DNA of 36,087 bases from Chlorobium sp. (GCA_005843825.1 SZXX01000032.1:1-36087), one strand, 5' to 3'; shown: positions 26,920-35,536, counted from the stretch's first letter. Translations and numbers: made by a program. Notes: generated from the sequence alone by a model not told the origin.

Positions 26920-28068
26920 ATGGCTCTTGAATTCAGAAAAGAGGCTCTTAAAAAGCTTAGCTCCCCTGATGATCTTGACCGTTTGATGCCTGTCACTGAT
27001 TCTCGAGGATGGATAGCCATGATCGCGTCAGGAGTTCTTCTGGCCGCTGCATTAGTCTGGGGATTTTTCGGCAATATCCAGACCGTGGTTCAGGGTGAGG
27101 GTATCTTCACTAAGGTTGGTTACATAAATAACATCCCGGCTCTGACATCCGGAGTCATCAAGGATATCGCTGTCAAAGGTGGCGACTCCTTCACGAAAGG
27201 GCAGATTCTGGCCAGGATAGAGCAACCTGAACTCCGCCATACCTATGAGAATGCGTTGCTCGAATCTCAATCTGTTCATCTCCATCAGAAAGAACAGGTT
27301 GCATTTCTCCAGAAGACTATTACCTCTCTTGCTGAAAGGGTTACCCGCATGAACCGGTTATTTCAGGATGGACGTATAGATAAGGGTATTGTCACCGGTG
27401 TCGAACAGGAACTTATGGTGGCAAAAAAACAGCTCTATGATCTTGAGGAGAAAGCATTGGCTGTTAGTCGGAAGACCGATGTGGCCCGTTCCAATTATCA
27501 GCAGCAGTGTAATATTATCGCTCCATTTTCAGGAATTGTCACAGAACGTGAATTCAACAATGGTGATTTCATCCGAACTGGAGAGGGTGCGTTTGAGGTT
27601 GAAGAGAGTGGTAAGGTGGTAACAATGAAGAATGAGCAAGTGGCAGGGGATTCAAGCACCTCTCTTGTTTTTGTTATGTATGTGACGGCGGAAATGGTGA
27701 AAAAAGTGCAGCCCGGCATGCTGGTATATGTGGCATCCTCTACCGTTAAGCCTGAAGAGTACGGTAATATGGTTGGCCAGGTTATCTTTATCAGTCAGTA
27801 CCCGAAAACATATCATTCAATCGTGACAGACTTTAACGAAGATTTAGCTAAGCGGTTCACTGCCCAGGGTTCTCCTTACAGGGTCAAGGTCAAAATTCAA
27901 CCTGACAAATCAACCTTCAGCGGGTTTCGGTGGACTTCAGGCAAGGGGCCCCGCACAATTATCACTTCAGGCATTCTGGGGAATGGACTTATTGCCATTG
28001 ATAATCAGCGACCCATCGATCTTGTCATTCCTTTATTCAAGAAAAATTTTCTTGGACAGACCCTTTAG
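26920..28068 (+). CDS. NHLM bacteriocin system secretion protein (HlyD-family membrane fusion protein)
   Basis: The 382-residue protein has a cytoplasmic N-terminus (ALEFRKEALKKLSSPDDLDRLMPVTDSRGW) and one membrane helix (about 32-51). A biotinyl-lipoyl half (GVIKDIAVKGGDSFTKGQILARIEQPEL), a coiled-coil hairpin (about 105-190) and the second lipoyl half (IIAPFSGIVTEREFNNGDFI) follow, then a beta domain. The LSSPDDLDRLMPVT start is typical of secretion proteins of NHLM systems, which export peptides with Nif11 or nitrile-hydratase-like leaders. It would bridge the ABC exporter to the outer membrane. No TolC-type outer-membrane partner is encoded nearby. The peptidase-exporter gene follows after 38 bp. 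Confidence 0.88.
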   Translation: MALEFRKEALKKLSSPDDLDRLMPVTDSRGWIAMIASGVLLAAALVWGFFGNIQTVVQGEGIFTKVGYINNIPALTSGVIKDIAVKGGDSFTKGQILARIEQPELRHTYENALLESQSVHLHQKEQVAFLQKTITSLAERVTRMNRLFQDGRIDKGIVTGVEQELMVAKKQLYDLEEKALAVSRKTDVARSNYQQQCNIIAPFSGIVTEREFNNGDFIRTGEGAFEVEESGKVVTMKNEQVAGDSSTSLVFVMYVTAEMVKKVQPGMLVYVASSTVKPEEYGNMVGQVIFISQYPKTYHSIVTDFNEDLAKRFTAQGSPYRVKVKIQPDKSTFSGFRWTSGKGPRTIITSGILGNGLIAIDNQRPIDLVIPLFKKNFLGQTL

Positions 28069-28106
28069 CATGCAATTTCGGTATTCGATAACACCAGAAA
28101 CACACT

Positions 28107-30296
28107 ATGAAACCGCTGCAAGGACAACTGCCCTGGAAAGAAGCGAGGGTAAAAACCCCGACAGTGTTGCAGATGGAGGCAGTGGAGTGCGGTGCAGCTT
28201 CACTGGCCATGATCCTTTCCTATTACGGCAGGTTTGAGCCACTGGAAAAACTCCGCGCATCATGTGGGGTGTCACGCGATGGCAGCAAGGCGAGCAGCCT
28301 TTTAAAGGCTGCTCGAACTTACGGATTAGAGGCAAAAGGGTTTCGTATCGAACCGGAAGGCATTCGCGACAAACAGCTTCCGATTATCCTTTTCTGGAAC
28401 CTCTATCACTTTGTGGTGCTCGAAGGGTTCCGCAAGGGATTCTACTACATCAACGATCCCGCTTCAGGCCCACGAAAAGTGACTCCGGAAGAGTTCAATG
28501 AATCATTTTCAGGAGTTGTACTCACCTTTTCGCCTACTCCCGAATTCAAGAAGGTGGGGAAGCCATTCAGTCTCATTGATGCGTTGAGAAAACGCATTCC
28601 AGGTCTTGAGCATGCGATGGTTTATATTGTGCTTGTCAGTCTTCTCCTTGTCATCCCGGGGCTTGTTGTTCCTTCATTCCTGCGGATTTTTATCGACTAT
28701 ATTCTCGTGAAGGGGATGCAGAGTTGGCTTAAGCCGCTGCTCATTGGCATGGTGGTGACAGCTATCCTGCAGGGATGCCTGACGTGGCTTCAGCAGCACT
28801 ATCTGCAAAAAGCCGAGACAAAGCTGGCTATGACCTCTTCAGCCAGGTTTTTTAACCATGTATTTGCCCTTCCGATCAGATTTTTCAGCATGCGCCAGGC
28901 AGGTGAAATTTCCAATCGAGTCCAGTTGAATGACAAAGTCGCAACACTTGTTGCCGGGGACCTTTCGGCTAATGCGCTCAATATGCTGATGATCTGTTTT
29001 TATGCGCTCGTCATGTTGAGTTACGATAGAGTACTAACGCTGCTTGCTGTCATGATTGCATTGTTTAATGGGTTGGCCCTTGCCTATGTCTCCCGTCGCC
29101 GCATCGTGTTAAACCAGAAGTTCCAGCAGGATAACGGCAAATTGCTCGGAACGACCTTTTATGGCATCAAGACTATTGAAAGTATCAAGGCATCAGGCGC
29201 GGAGCCGGACTTTTTTTCGCGATGGTCCGGTCTTTTCGCCAATATGGTGACAGGAAGGCAGTCGCTCGAGGTGTCGACAGTTTTCCTTCTTGCCATCCCG
29301 CCATTTCTTCAGACCGCAGGGAACATCGTCGTGCTTGCTGTGGGTGGTTTGCGGGTGATGGAGGGCGAGCTTTCCATGGGAATGCTTATCGCATTTCAGA
29401 GTCTTATGCTCTCTTTTCTTGCACCAGTCAACCAGATGGTGACGCTCGGCCAGAAACTGCAGGAGGCCCAGGGATATATGCAGCGCCTTGATGATGTTAT
29501 GAACAATGAGGCATCTCTTGACGGAGAGAATGATAAACTTCCTGTTCCTGATACCGGAAGCGGCAGCAGGGAGAAGCTGGATGGCTATGTCGAGCTCAAG
29601 AATGTTACATTCGGATACAATCCCCTTGAACCGCCGCTTATTACCGACTTTTCGCTCAAGCTTTCTCCAGGGTCCCGTGTGGCACTGGTTGGAGGATCAG
29701 GCTCAGGTAAATCTACAATTGCCAAGTTGGTTTCAGGTCTTTACGAACCATGGAGCGGGGAGGTGCTGTTCGACGGCAAGCCGAGAAAGATAATTCCGCG
29801 AAATATACTCATCAACTCCATTGGCATGGTTGATCAGGAGATATCCCTTTTTGAGGGCACCATTGCTGAAAATATTGCGATGTGGGACTCGACCATGCCT
29901 CAGGAGGAGATTGCTAGAGCTGCTTCGGATGCGGCCGTTCACGATGTCATTTCTGACCGTACCGGCGGGTACCAGGGTCTGCTGACTGAAGGTGGCAGCA
30001 ATTTCAGCGGAGGGCAACGCCAGAGGATGGAAATTGCCCGGGCACTTGCTATTGAGCCATCGATTCTTATCCTTGACGAGGCAACAAGCGCTCTTGACCC
30101 ATCGACGGAAAAAGTCATTGACGGTAACATACGAAGCCGGGGATGTACCTGCATTATCGCTGCTCACAGGTTGAGCACCATCAGGGATTGTGATGAAATC
30201 ATTGTACTCGAGTATGGCCAGGTAAAAGAGCGGGGCTTGCATGACTCTCTTATGCAGGCTGGTGGAGTATATGCTGGTCTGATCAAAGCAGGATAG
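28107..30296 (+). CDS. NHLM peptidase/permease/ATPase exporter (C39 peptidase)
   Basis: The 729-residue protein is a complete half-transporter with an N-terminal C39 protease. The protease has catalytic Cys28 in VECGAASLAMIL, His101 in YHFVVLEG and Asp117 in NDPASG, so it should be active. Membrane helices span about 165-450. The ATPase has Walker A from residue 529 (GGSGSGKST), signature FSGGQRQR at 633, Walker B ILILDEATSALD (Asp657, Glu658) and the H loop AAHRLSTI. Such proteins cut leaders after double glycine and export the core peptide. The matching substrate is the Nif11-leader gene at 35166. The next gene starts 10 bp downstream. Confidence 0.93.
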   Translation: MKPLQGQLPWKEARVKTPTVLQMEAVECGAASLAMILSYYGRFEPLEKLRASCGVSRDGSKASSLLKAARTYGLEAKGFRIEPEGIRDKQLPIILFWNLYHFVVLEGFRKGFYYINDPASGPRKVTPEEFNESFSGVVLTFSPTPEFKKVGKPFSLIDALRKRIPGLEHAMVYIVLVSLLLVIPGLVVPSFLRIFIDYILVKGMQSWLKPLLIGMVVTAILQGCLTWLQQHYLQKAETKLAMTSSARFFNHVFALPIRFFSMRQAGEISNRVQLNDKVATLVAGDLSANALNMLMICFYALVMLSYDRVLTLLAVMIALFNGLALAYVSRRRIVLNQKFQQDNGKLLGTTFYGIKTIESIKASGAEPDFFSRWSGLFANMVTGRQSLEVSTVFLLAIPPFLQTAGNIVVLAVGGLRVMEGELSMGMLIAFQSLMLSFLAPVNQMVTLGQKLQEAQGYMQRLDDVMNNEASLDGENDKLPVPDTGSGSREKLDGYVELKNVTFGYNPLEPPLITDFSLKLSPGSRVALVGGSGSGKSTIAKLVSGLYEPWSGEVLFDGKPRKIIPRNILINSIGMVDQEISLFEGTIAENIAMWDSTMPQEEIARAASDAAVHDVISDRTGGYQGLLTEGGSNFSGGQRQRMEIARALAIEPSILILDEATSALDPSTEKVIDGNIRSRGCTCIIAAHRLSTIRDCDEIIVLEYGQVKERGLHDSLMQAGGVYAGLIKAG

Positions 30297-30306
30297 AGAT
30301 TCCATC

Positions 30307-32550
30307 ATGGATAGAGGAAACAATCAGCAGGGAACAGGAATGGTATTTGACCGTGAAATTACTTCGAAACCCGGAAGGGCAGCACTGAAAGCTCGTGCCC
30401 AGGAGAAGGAGTACCGGGCCTCGCTTGAACGAATAACCTTGCTGATGAGCGGCAGTCGAACCGCCGTTGAGGGGAATATGGATGTTGACCCCTTGTTTGC
30501 AGCATGCTCAGTGGTTGGCAGGGCTGCAGGGATCAGTTTCCGCAAGCCGTATGCGGAACTGCAAAACTCCCATGAAGAGCCTTTGCAATTGATCTGCAGA
30601 TTTTCCGGCGTCCGCACACGGATGGTTACCTTGCAGAAGTCGGAGAGATGGTGGCTCAGTGACAGCGGGCCGATACTTTGCTTTTCAGCCCTTGACAGGA
30701 GGCCTATGAGCCTGTTGCCCGACGGATCATCAGGGTACCGCCTTTTTGATCCTTCTACGGCGAAGACGGAGGAAGTAACGGCGACTGTTGCTGAGGAGCT
30801 TGCTGACAAGGCATGGATGTTTTACCGTCCGTTTCCCGAGAAACCGCTTCAGGGAAAGGAACTTTTGGTGTTCGGCTTGCAGGGCTCCCGAAGTGATCTC
30901 TTGCGCCTGGTTCTTCTTGGAAGCGCCGGGGCAATGCTCGGTCTCCTGACCCCGGTGCTTACGGGCAAGCTTTTTGGCAGCGTGATTCCCCACTCAGACC
31001 GGGGGCAGCTTTTGCAGCTTACCTTGATCCTCATTGCCAGTGTCATTTCGGTGTCCGGTTTTAATCTGGCCCGTCAGGTTGCCTTTATTCGAATGGAGAC
31101 ACGAATGGACATGCTTATTCAGCAGGGTCTTATCGACCGGCTTCTTAACCTGCCCAGTAATTTTTTCCGCAACTACTCTTCAGGCGATCTGGCCATGCGG
31201 GTTCTCGGTGCAAATCAGATTCGTGAAATCCTCAGCAGCTCTGCTGTAAGCGTCATTCTTGGTATGCTCTTCAGCCTCTTTTTGGTGGCTCTTCTCTTTT
31301 ACTACAGCTGGAAGCTCGCCATTCTGGCTTTGTCGCTGACAGTTATCATGCTTGTGATATTGGTATTCATCAGCCTTCGTCAGCTTGCCTTGAACCGTGA
31401 GGCACTGAATGTTCAGGGTAAGATTTCCGGATTACTCGGCAACCTGCTTGGTGGTATTGCAAAAATCAGGGTAACCGGAACTGAAATGACGGCTTTTTCA
31501 AAATGGGCGGATTTGTTTGTCTGCGAAAGGGGCTTGATGTTCGAGAGCAGGAATTACCAGAACATGCTTACCGTGGTCACAACCGTATTTCCGGTTGCAG
31601 CACTTGCGATCATCATTTTCTCGGTAGTCAGTTTGCGTAAGGGTGAAATGCTCGACACAGGTTCCTTTATTGCGTTCACCACTGCATACACCACCGTTCA
31701 GACCATGCTGATGCAGATGCTCATGATGGCTATTTCAAGCCTCAAAGTGGTTCCGCTGTATGAAAGGCTTAAACCTGTTCTTGAGACGGCACCGGAAGCC
31801 GATGAATCAAAAAAATACCCTGGCAAGCTGCGGGGAAGCATCGTTGTTCAGAACCTTAATTTCAGCTATAGCAGCGAAGGGCCTCAAATTCTGTTTGATA
31901 TCAATTTCTCTGCTTCTCCAGGGGAGTTTGTGGCTCTTGTAGGAGGTTCAGGATCTGGAAAGTCGACATTGCTGCGTTTGCTGCTTGGATTTGAAAAACC
32001 TGATTTGGGTACAGTCTATTATGATGGAGAGGATCTTGCATCGCTCAATGTGCAGGGAGTTCGTCGCAATATCGGGGTGGTGATGCAGAATGGACAGCTT
32101 CAACCAGGATTTATACTTCAGAACATTATCGGTTCCTCAACCCTCACTGTTGACGATGCCTGGGAAGCTGCCAGAATGGCAGGATTGGATGAAGATATCC
32201 GCAAGATGCCTATGGGTATGCATACCGTCATCAGTGAAGGCGGAGGTACGCTTTCCGGAGGGCAGAAACAGCGTCTGCTGATTGCCGGGGCTCTCGTTCG
32301 CAAACCTGGTATCATTTTCTTCGATGAAGCCACAAGCGCCCTCGACAACCGCACTCAGGAGGTGGTCAGCAAAAGTCAGGAGCAGCTTAAAGCTACCCGT
32401 ATTGTGATTGCTCACCGTCTCAGTACTATCCGTAACGCTGACCGAATCTACTGTCTCGAAAAGGGCCGTATCGTCCAGTCCGGCACCTATGATGAACTGA
32501 TTGCCCAGGAGGGTTTTTTCAAGGAACTGGCAAGCAGGCAGATAGCGTAA
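30307..32550 (+). CDS. NHLM bacteriocin system ABC transporter (second, non-peptidase)
   Basis: The 747-residue protein has an N-terminal soluble region of about 190 residues with no C39 catalytic residues. It contains ISFRKPY, SERWWLSDSGPILCF and SSGYRLFDPSTAKTEEV, as in the second ABC protein of NHLM clusters. Membrane helices lie at about 195-480. The ATPase has Walker A at about 545 (VGGSGSGKST), signature LSGGQKQR, Walker B IIFFDEATSALD and H loop IAHRLSTI. It may form a heterodimer with the upstream peptidase-exporter. Its start overlaps nothing but lies 10 bp from the upstream stop, indicating one operon. Confidence 0.92.
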   Translation: MDRGNNQQGTGMVFDREITSKPGRAALKARAQEKEYRASLERITLLMSGSRTAVEGNMDVDPLFAACSVVGRAAGISFRKPYAELQNSHEEPLQLICRFSGVRTRMVTLQKSERWWLSDSGPILCFSALDRRPMSLLPDGSSGYRLFDPSTAKTEEVTATVAEELADKAWMFYRPFPEKPLQGKELLVFGLQGSRSDLLRLVLLGSAGAMLGLLTPVLTGKLFGSVIPHSDRGQLLQLTLILIASVISVSGFNLARQVAFIRMETRMDMLIQQGLIDRLLNLPSNFFRNYSSGDLAMRVLGANQIREILSSSAVSVILGMLFSLFLVALLFYYSWKLAILALSLTVIMLVILVFISLRQLALNREALNVQGKISGLLGNLLGGIAKIRVTGTEMTAFSKWADLFVCERGLMFESRNYQNMLTVVTTVFPVAALAIIIFSVVSLRKGEMLDTGSFIAFTTAYTTVQTMLMQMLMMAISSLKVVPLYERLKPVLETAPEADESKKYPGKLRGSIVVQNLNFSYSSEGPQILFDINFSASPGEFVALVGGSGSGKSTLLRLLLGFEKPDLGTVYYDGEDLASLNVQGVRRNIGVVMQNGQLQPGFILQNIIGSSTLTVDDAWEAARMAGLDEDIRKMPMGMHTVISEGGGTLSGGQKQRLLIAGALVRKPGIIFFDEATSALDNRTQEVVSKSQEQLKATRIVIAHRLSTIRNADRIYCLEKGRIVQSGTYDELIAQEGFFKELASRQIA

Positions 32551-32612
32551 GTCAAGCGGCGTTGCAAATTGCAGGAGATTTTAGAGCAACACCTTTATTT
32601 TCTGAGGAGGAA

Positions 32613-32678
32613 ATGACGATACTTGATATATTTATAAGTTTTCATAATGATTTGCGGGGTGGTAGTCACAAGGTATGA
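32613..32678 (+). CDS. Possible 21-residue ORF with a strong Shine-Dalgarno sequence
   Basis: ATG 32613 follows GAGGAGG (32604-32610) and opens a 21-codon frame, MTILDIFISFHNDLRGGSHKV, ending at TGA 32676-32678. It sits 62 bp after the second exporter gene. The spacer between the Shine-Dalgarno and ATG is only two bases, which is short. A double glycine is present, but the piece before it is too short for a Nif11 leader. It may be a leader peptide, a small exported peptide or chance. Confidence 0.25.
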   Translation: MTILDIFISFHNDLRGGSHKV

Positions 32679-32803
32679 TGTGAGAAAATTATCGCCATGG
32701 AGCAATGGCTTTTTGTCGGGAGAACGCTTTGCCGTAAACTCTTAATTTGATCAGTCCAGTTAAGCAGCATTGGAAAATATTGAATCAATTCAATAATTGT
32801 TTT

Positions 32804-33661
32804 ATGCCACAAGTCTCATTACTTTTTTTTCAAAAGCTTCGGTTGTGTTTGCTTTTTTCGGTTTTGACAGTTGTCAGCACATTATCACACGCTGTCGCTT
32901 ATGGAGCAGATAACTCCTATAGTGAGTATGCCCCCGATGTACGTCGGATTATCAGTCGAGGGTTTCTCATCGTTGCCATGCCAAAGACCGATAATGCACC
33001 ATTTTATTATGAACGAAATGGCCAGATGCTTGGGCTTGAGGTCGATATAGTTCGCGGTTTTGCCAAAGAGTTAGGGGTTCAAATGCGATTTTATCGAAAT
33101 GCGAAAAACCAGGATGAAGTAATTGATGTCATAGCCAAAGGTGAAGCTGATATTGGTATTGGTAAACTGAGCAGAACCTTCAAGCGGGCATCTAAAGTGA
33201 GATTTTCCGATCCATATTTGACGATGCATCACGCTTTAGCGCTCAATCAGTTGCGGATCAATCAGTTAGCCAAAGGGAGTACTGTTCCGGCTGAGCTTCA
33301 ACGCTTCTCGGGCTCGATTGCCGTGCTTGAAAACACAGCTTACGCAGATTTGGCGTACCAAAATTTTCCACATGCAAAAATCATCAAATTTAATAACTGG
33401 ATCAGTGCCGTCAGTTCCATCAAAGAGGGCAGGATCGATGCCTTGTACCGTGATGAGTTCGAAATCAAGCGCTTGATAAAAGCTGATTCACGTAACTCGC
33501 TGATTATGAAAACTGTCATTTTTACAGATCTTGACGCTTCGATTTCGTTTGCTATGCGACATGATTGCCTGCAACTGTTGAGCCTGCTCAATATTTATCT
33601 TTCTCAAGAAACTCATCCGATGACCGTTTCTAAACTCATGAAACTCCTGCCTACGACATGA
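32804..33661 (+). CDS. Periplasmic solute-binding protein, amino-acid type (SBP_bac_3)
   Basis: ATG 32804 is chosen over the upstream TTG 32747 because it gives a signal peptide with a basic start and a hydrophobic core (LCLLFSVLTVVSTLSHAVAYG). The 285-residue protein has family-3 binding motifs: RGFLIVAMPKTDNAPFYYERNGQMLGLEVDIVRGFAKEL, then GEADIGIGKLSRTFKRASKVRFSDPYL, where the Arg corresponds to the ligand carboxylate-binding Arg. RIDALYRDE carries the Asp that usually binds an alpha-amino group. An amino acid-like ligand is therefore likely. No ABC importer is adjacent; instead its last 4 bp overlap a symporter-fold gene. Confidence 0.85.
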   Translation: MPQVSLLFFQKLRLCLLFSVLTVVSTLSHAVAYGADNSYSEYAPDVRRIISRGFLIVAMPKTDNAPFYYERNGQMLGLEVDIVRGFAKELGVQMRFYRNAKNQDEVIDVIAKGEADIGIGKLSRTFKRASKVRFSDPYLTMHHALALNQLRINQLAKGSTVPAELQRFSGSIAVLENTAYADLAYQNFPHAKIIKFNNWISAVSSIKEGRIDALYRDEFEIKRLIKADSRNSLIMKTVIFTDLDASISFAMRHDCLQLLSLLNIYLSQETHPMTVSKLMKLLPTT

Positions 33662-34977
33662 AGAAGTTAACAGATATCTTGCGGGAAAAATCAACCAGCC
33701 CGTCTGTTGTATTGGCGAGCGTGATTGCTGGACTATGCCTGGGTAATTTATCCCCCGGGTTTTCGTTATCAATAAATTTTGTCAGCGAGCTCTATGTTAA
33801 TCTGCTAAAGATGATTACCCTGCCCTTTATGATGGCAGCGGTAATCTACAGCATAACTCTTTTGCTGAAGTCTGAGGACATCTCAGGCATACTCGGCAGG
33901 ATCGTAAGCCTGTTTTTTTTCTTCATGTTTGCATGCACATTACTCGGACTAGTGGTTGGCTTTGTCATGGGGCCTGGGCGTGGGCTGTCGGAACACACCT
34001 TGAGTATGCTGGGAAAATTGGTCGGAGAGGACCTTAACCATACCGATCAGATCGAAATGACTCTTTTCGGCAAATTGCCGGTTGTCAATTCTCTACGTAT
34101 CAGTGACACCTTAATGGGTATTGTGCCAAATAATATTTTTGTAGCTTTGTTCAATGGGGATACCGTCAAGGTTCTGATTTTTTCTTTGATCATCGGTCTG
34201 GTTGTCGGGCACCTGCCTTCGCAGGTTTCGCAGCCGTTGATCGATGCTCTGAATGGTATTTTCCATGCATGCCTTAAACTTACGATCTGGTTGAACTACC
34301 TGCTCCCGCTGGTGCTTATTGCAATGGTTGCATATCAGACCGCAACAATGGGCATTGAGCCTCTGAAGATGATGCTCGGATTTATCGTGACTTTGGGGGT
34401 TGCATCACTTATTGTAATTTTTGTTTCATTCATTGCGTTGCAAAGGGCCAGCGGTCAGAAATGGAAGACTGTCTGGGATAGCCAGAGAGAAACCATCTTC
34501 TTTGTGATTGCTACTCGTAATTCTATGGCAGCCATTCCACTGATGATCGACGGGTTAGTTAAGCATCTGGGATTTAACAAATCCCGAATTGAATTGATGG
34601 TGCCGCTGGGTGTCTCCTTATTACGAGTGGGACCTGCGCTCTTCTATACGATAGCCACCCTTTTCATTGCGCAACTGTACGGACGGGTGCTGCTTCCTTT
34701 TGAATGGGTGATCATTGTTATTGCTTCGGTTATAGCAGCTTTTGCTTCATCCGGTATGACAGGCTTAACTACGATTTCTCTGACCGGCATTGTATGTTCC
34801 TTACTTGGCCTTCCATTTGAATCCCTTATAGTACTCTTTGCCGCCATCGATACTTTAAGCAATACGCTCCGTGTTGTTGTCACTGCTTTATGTGCCAATG
34901 CTTTTGCCGCCATGGCCTGCAAGCAGGAAAATGAAAATCAATCTTTAAAGGCTGTCCCTGAGGGCTGCTATGTATGA
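33658..34977 (+). CDS. Glutamate/dicarboxylate symporter-fold (DAACS) transporter with degenerate sodium sites
   Basis: The 439-residue membrane protein aligns with bacterial GltP/GltPh-type symporters through eight helices and two hairpin loops. Hairpin 1 reads TRNSMAAIP (286-294), where GltPh has TRSSSGTLP. The NMDGT sodium motif is replaced by LRVGP (322-326). In the last helix Asp398 and Arg405 are kept, but GltPh Asp394, Asn401 and Asp405 correspond to Asn402, Thr409 and Ala413. Arg405 should still bind an acidic group, whereas sodium sites 1 and 3 look destroyed. It could be a proton-coupled carrier, a facilitator or a receptor. ATGA overlap with the binding-protein gene argues for a joint function. 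Alignment is by eye from memory of GltPh. Confidence 0.85.
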   Translation: MKKLTDILREKSTSPSVVLASVIAGLCLGNLSPGFSLSINFVSELYVNLLKMITLPFMMAAVIYSITLLLKSEDISGILGRIVSLFFFFMFACTLLGLVVGFVMGPGRGLSEHTLSMLGKLVGEDLNHTDQIEMTLFGKLPVVNSLRISDTLMGIVPNNIFVALFNGDTVKVLIFSLIIGLVVGHLPSQVSQPLIDALNGIFHACLKLTIWLNYLLPLVLIAMVAYQTATMGIEPLKMMLGFIVTLGVASLIVIFVSFIALQRASGQKWKTVWDSQRETIFFVIATRNSMAAIPLMIDGLVKHLGFNKSRIELMVPLGVSLLRVGPALFYTIATLFIAQLYGRVLLPFEWVIIVIASVIAAFASSGMTGLTTISLTGIVCSLLGLPFESLIVLFAAIDTLSNTLRVVVTALCANAFAAMACKQENENQSLKAVPEGCYV

Positions 34978-35022
34978 CGGCTTGAGCACATCGAGCTTAG
35001 ACAGCATTACTTCTTGCGTGAT

Positions 35023-35056
35023 TTGACATCCACATGGAATTCAGGGTTAATTATAC
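35023..35056 (+). promoter_or_regulatory. Candidate promoter upstream of the Nif11 peptide gene
   Basis: A perfect -35 box TTGACA lies at 35023-35028. Possible -10 boxes are TTAATT (35047-35052, spacing 18) and TTATAC (35051-35056, spacing 22). The peptide gene could thus be transcribed separately from the transporters. The -10 box is weak. Confidence 0.35.
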
Positions 35057-35097
35057 AGCGTGAAGTGTTGAAACATTGTCAGTATTTTGTAATTTCA

Positions 35098-35144
35098 TTA
35101 GCTGAAACGTAACTTACGAGTGGTGAATGATCTCTTTCAGCTAA
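35098..35144 (+). promoter_or_regulatory. 10-bp perfect inverted repeat in the leader of the Nif11 gene
   Basis: TTAGCTGAAA (35098-35107) is exactly complementary to TTTCAGCTAA (35135-35144), with 27 bases between. The right arm ends 21 bp before ATG 35166, just ahead of the ribosome site GGGAG. It could be an RNA stem that presents the ribosome site, or an operator pair. Confidence 0.5.
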
Positions 35145-35165
35145 CTCAAACCCAGGGAGCATATC

Positions 35166-35438
35166 ATGTCATTAGATCATGCAAGAGCGTTCATTGAGAA
35201 GATCAAATCAGACGATGAATTCAGGGATCGTATTGGTGCCATTGAAGAGGTTGATGGCAGAGTTGCTGCGGCCAGATGCGCAGGATTTGATTTTACAGAA
35301 GCCGAGGTGAAAGAGGTGCAAAGCGAGTTATCAGACTTCGAGCTGGACAACGCGGCTGGCGGTGGGGATGGTCAGTTTGATGACAATAATAGTGATGAGC
35401 CATCATATGTAATAAATGGGACAAGAGACATAGACTGA
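35166..35438 (+). CDS. Nif11-like leader peptide precursor (NHLP family) with acidic core
   Basis: GGGAG lies a few bases before ATG 35166. The 90-residue protein begins MSLDHARAFIEKIKSDDEFRDRI and continues with CAGFDFTEAEVKEVQSELSDFELDNAAGGG, a clear Nif11-type leader ending in the double-glycine site at residues 65-66. The predicted mature part, about residues 67-90, is GDGQFDDNNSDEPSYVINGT plus RDID. It has no Cys, one Arg and seven acidic residues, unlike most lanthipeptide or thiazole precursors. The C39 exporter at 28107 is the expected processing enzyme. No LanM, radical SAM, YcaO or ATP-grasp peptide ligase is seen near it. Leader call is strong; the bioactivity is unknown. Confidence 0.9.
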   Translation: MSLDHARAFIEKIKSDDEFRDRIGAIEEVDGRVAAARCAGFDFTEAEVKEVQSELSDFELDNAAGGGDGQFDDNNSDEPSYVINGTRDID

Positions 35439-35536
35439 TCAGACAGTAATTTTGTCAACATCAGCGGTAGTGGCTGCCAGAAAATTGAAATTATAGAACA
35501 GGTCGGTTAATTCAGTAAACCCTGAATAAAGCGTAG

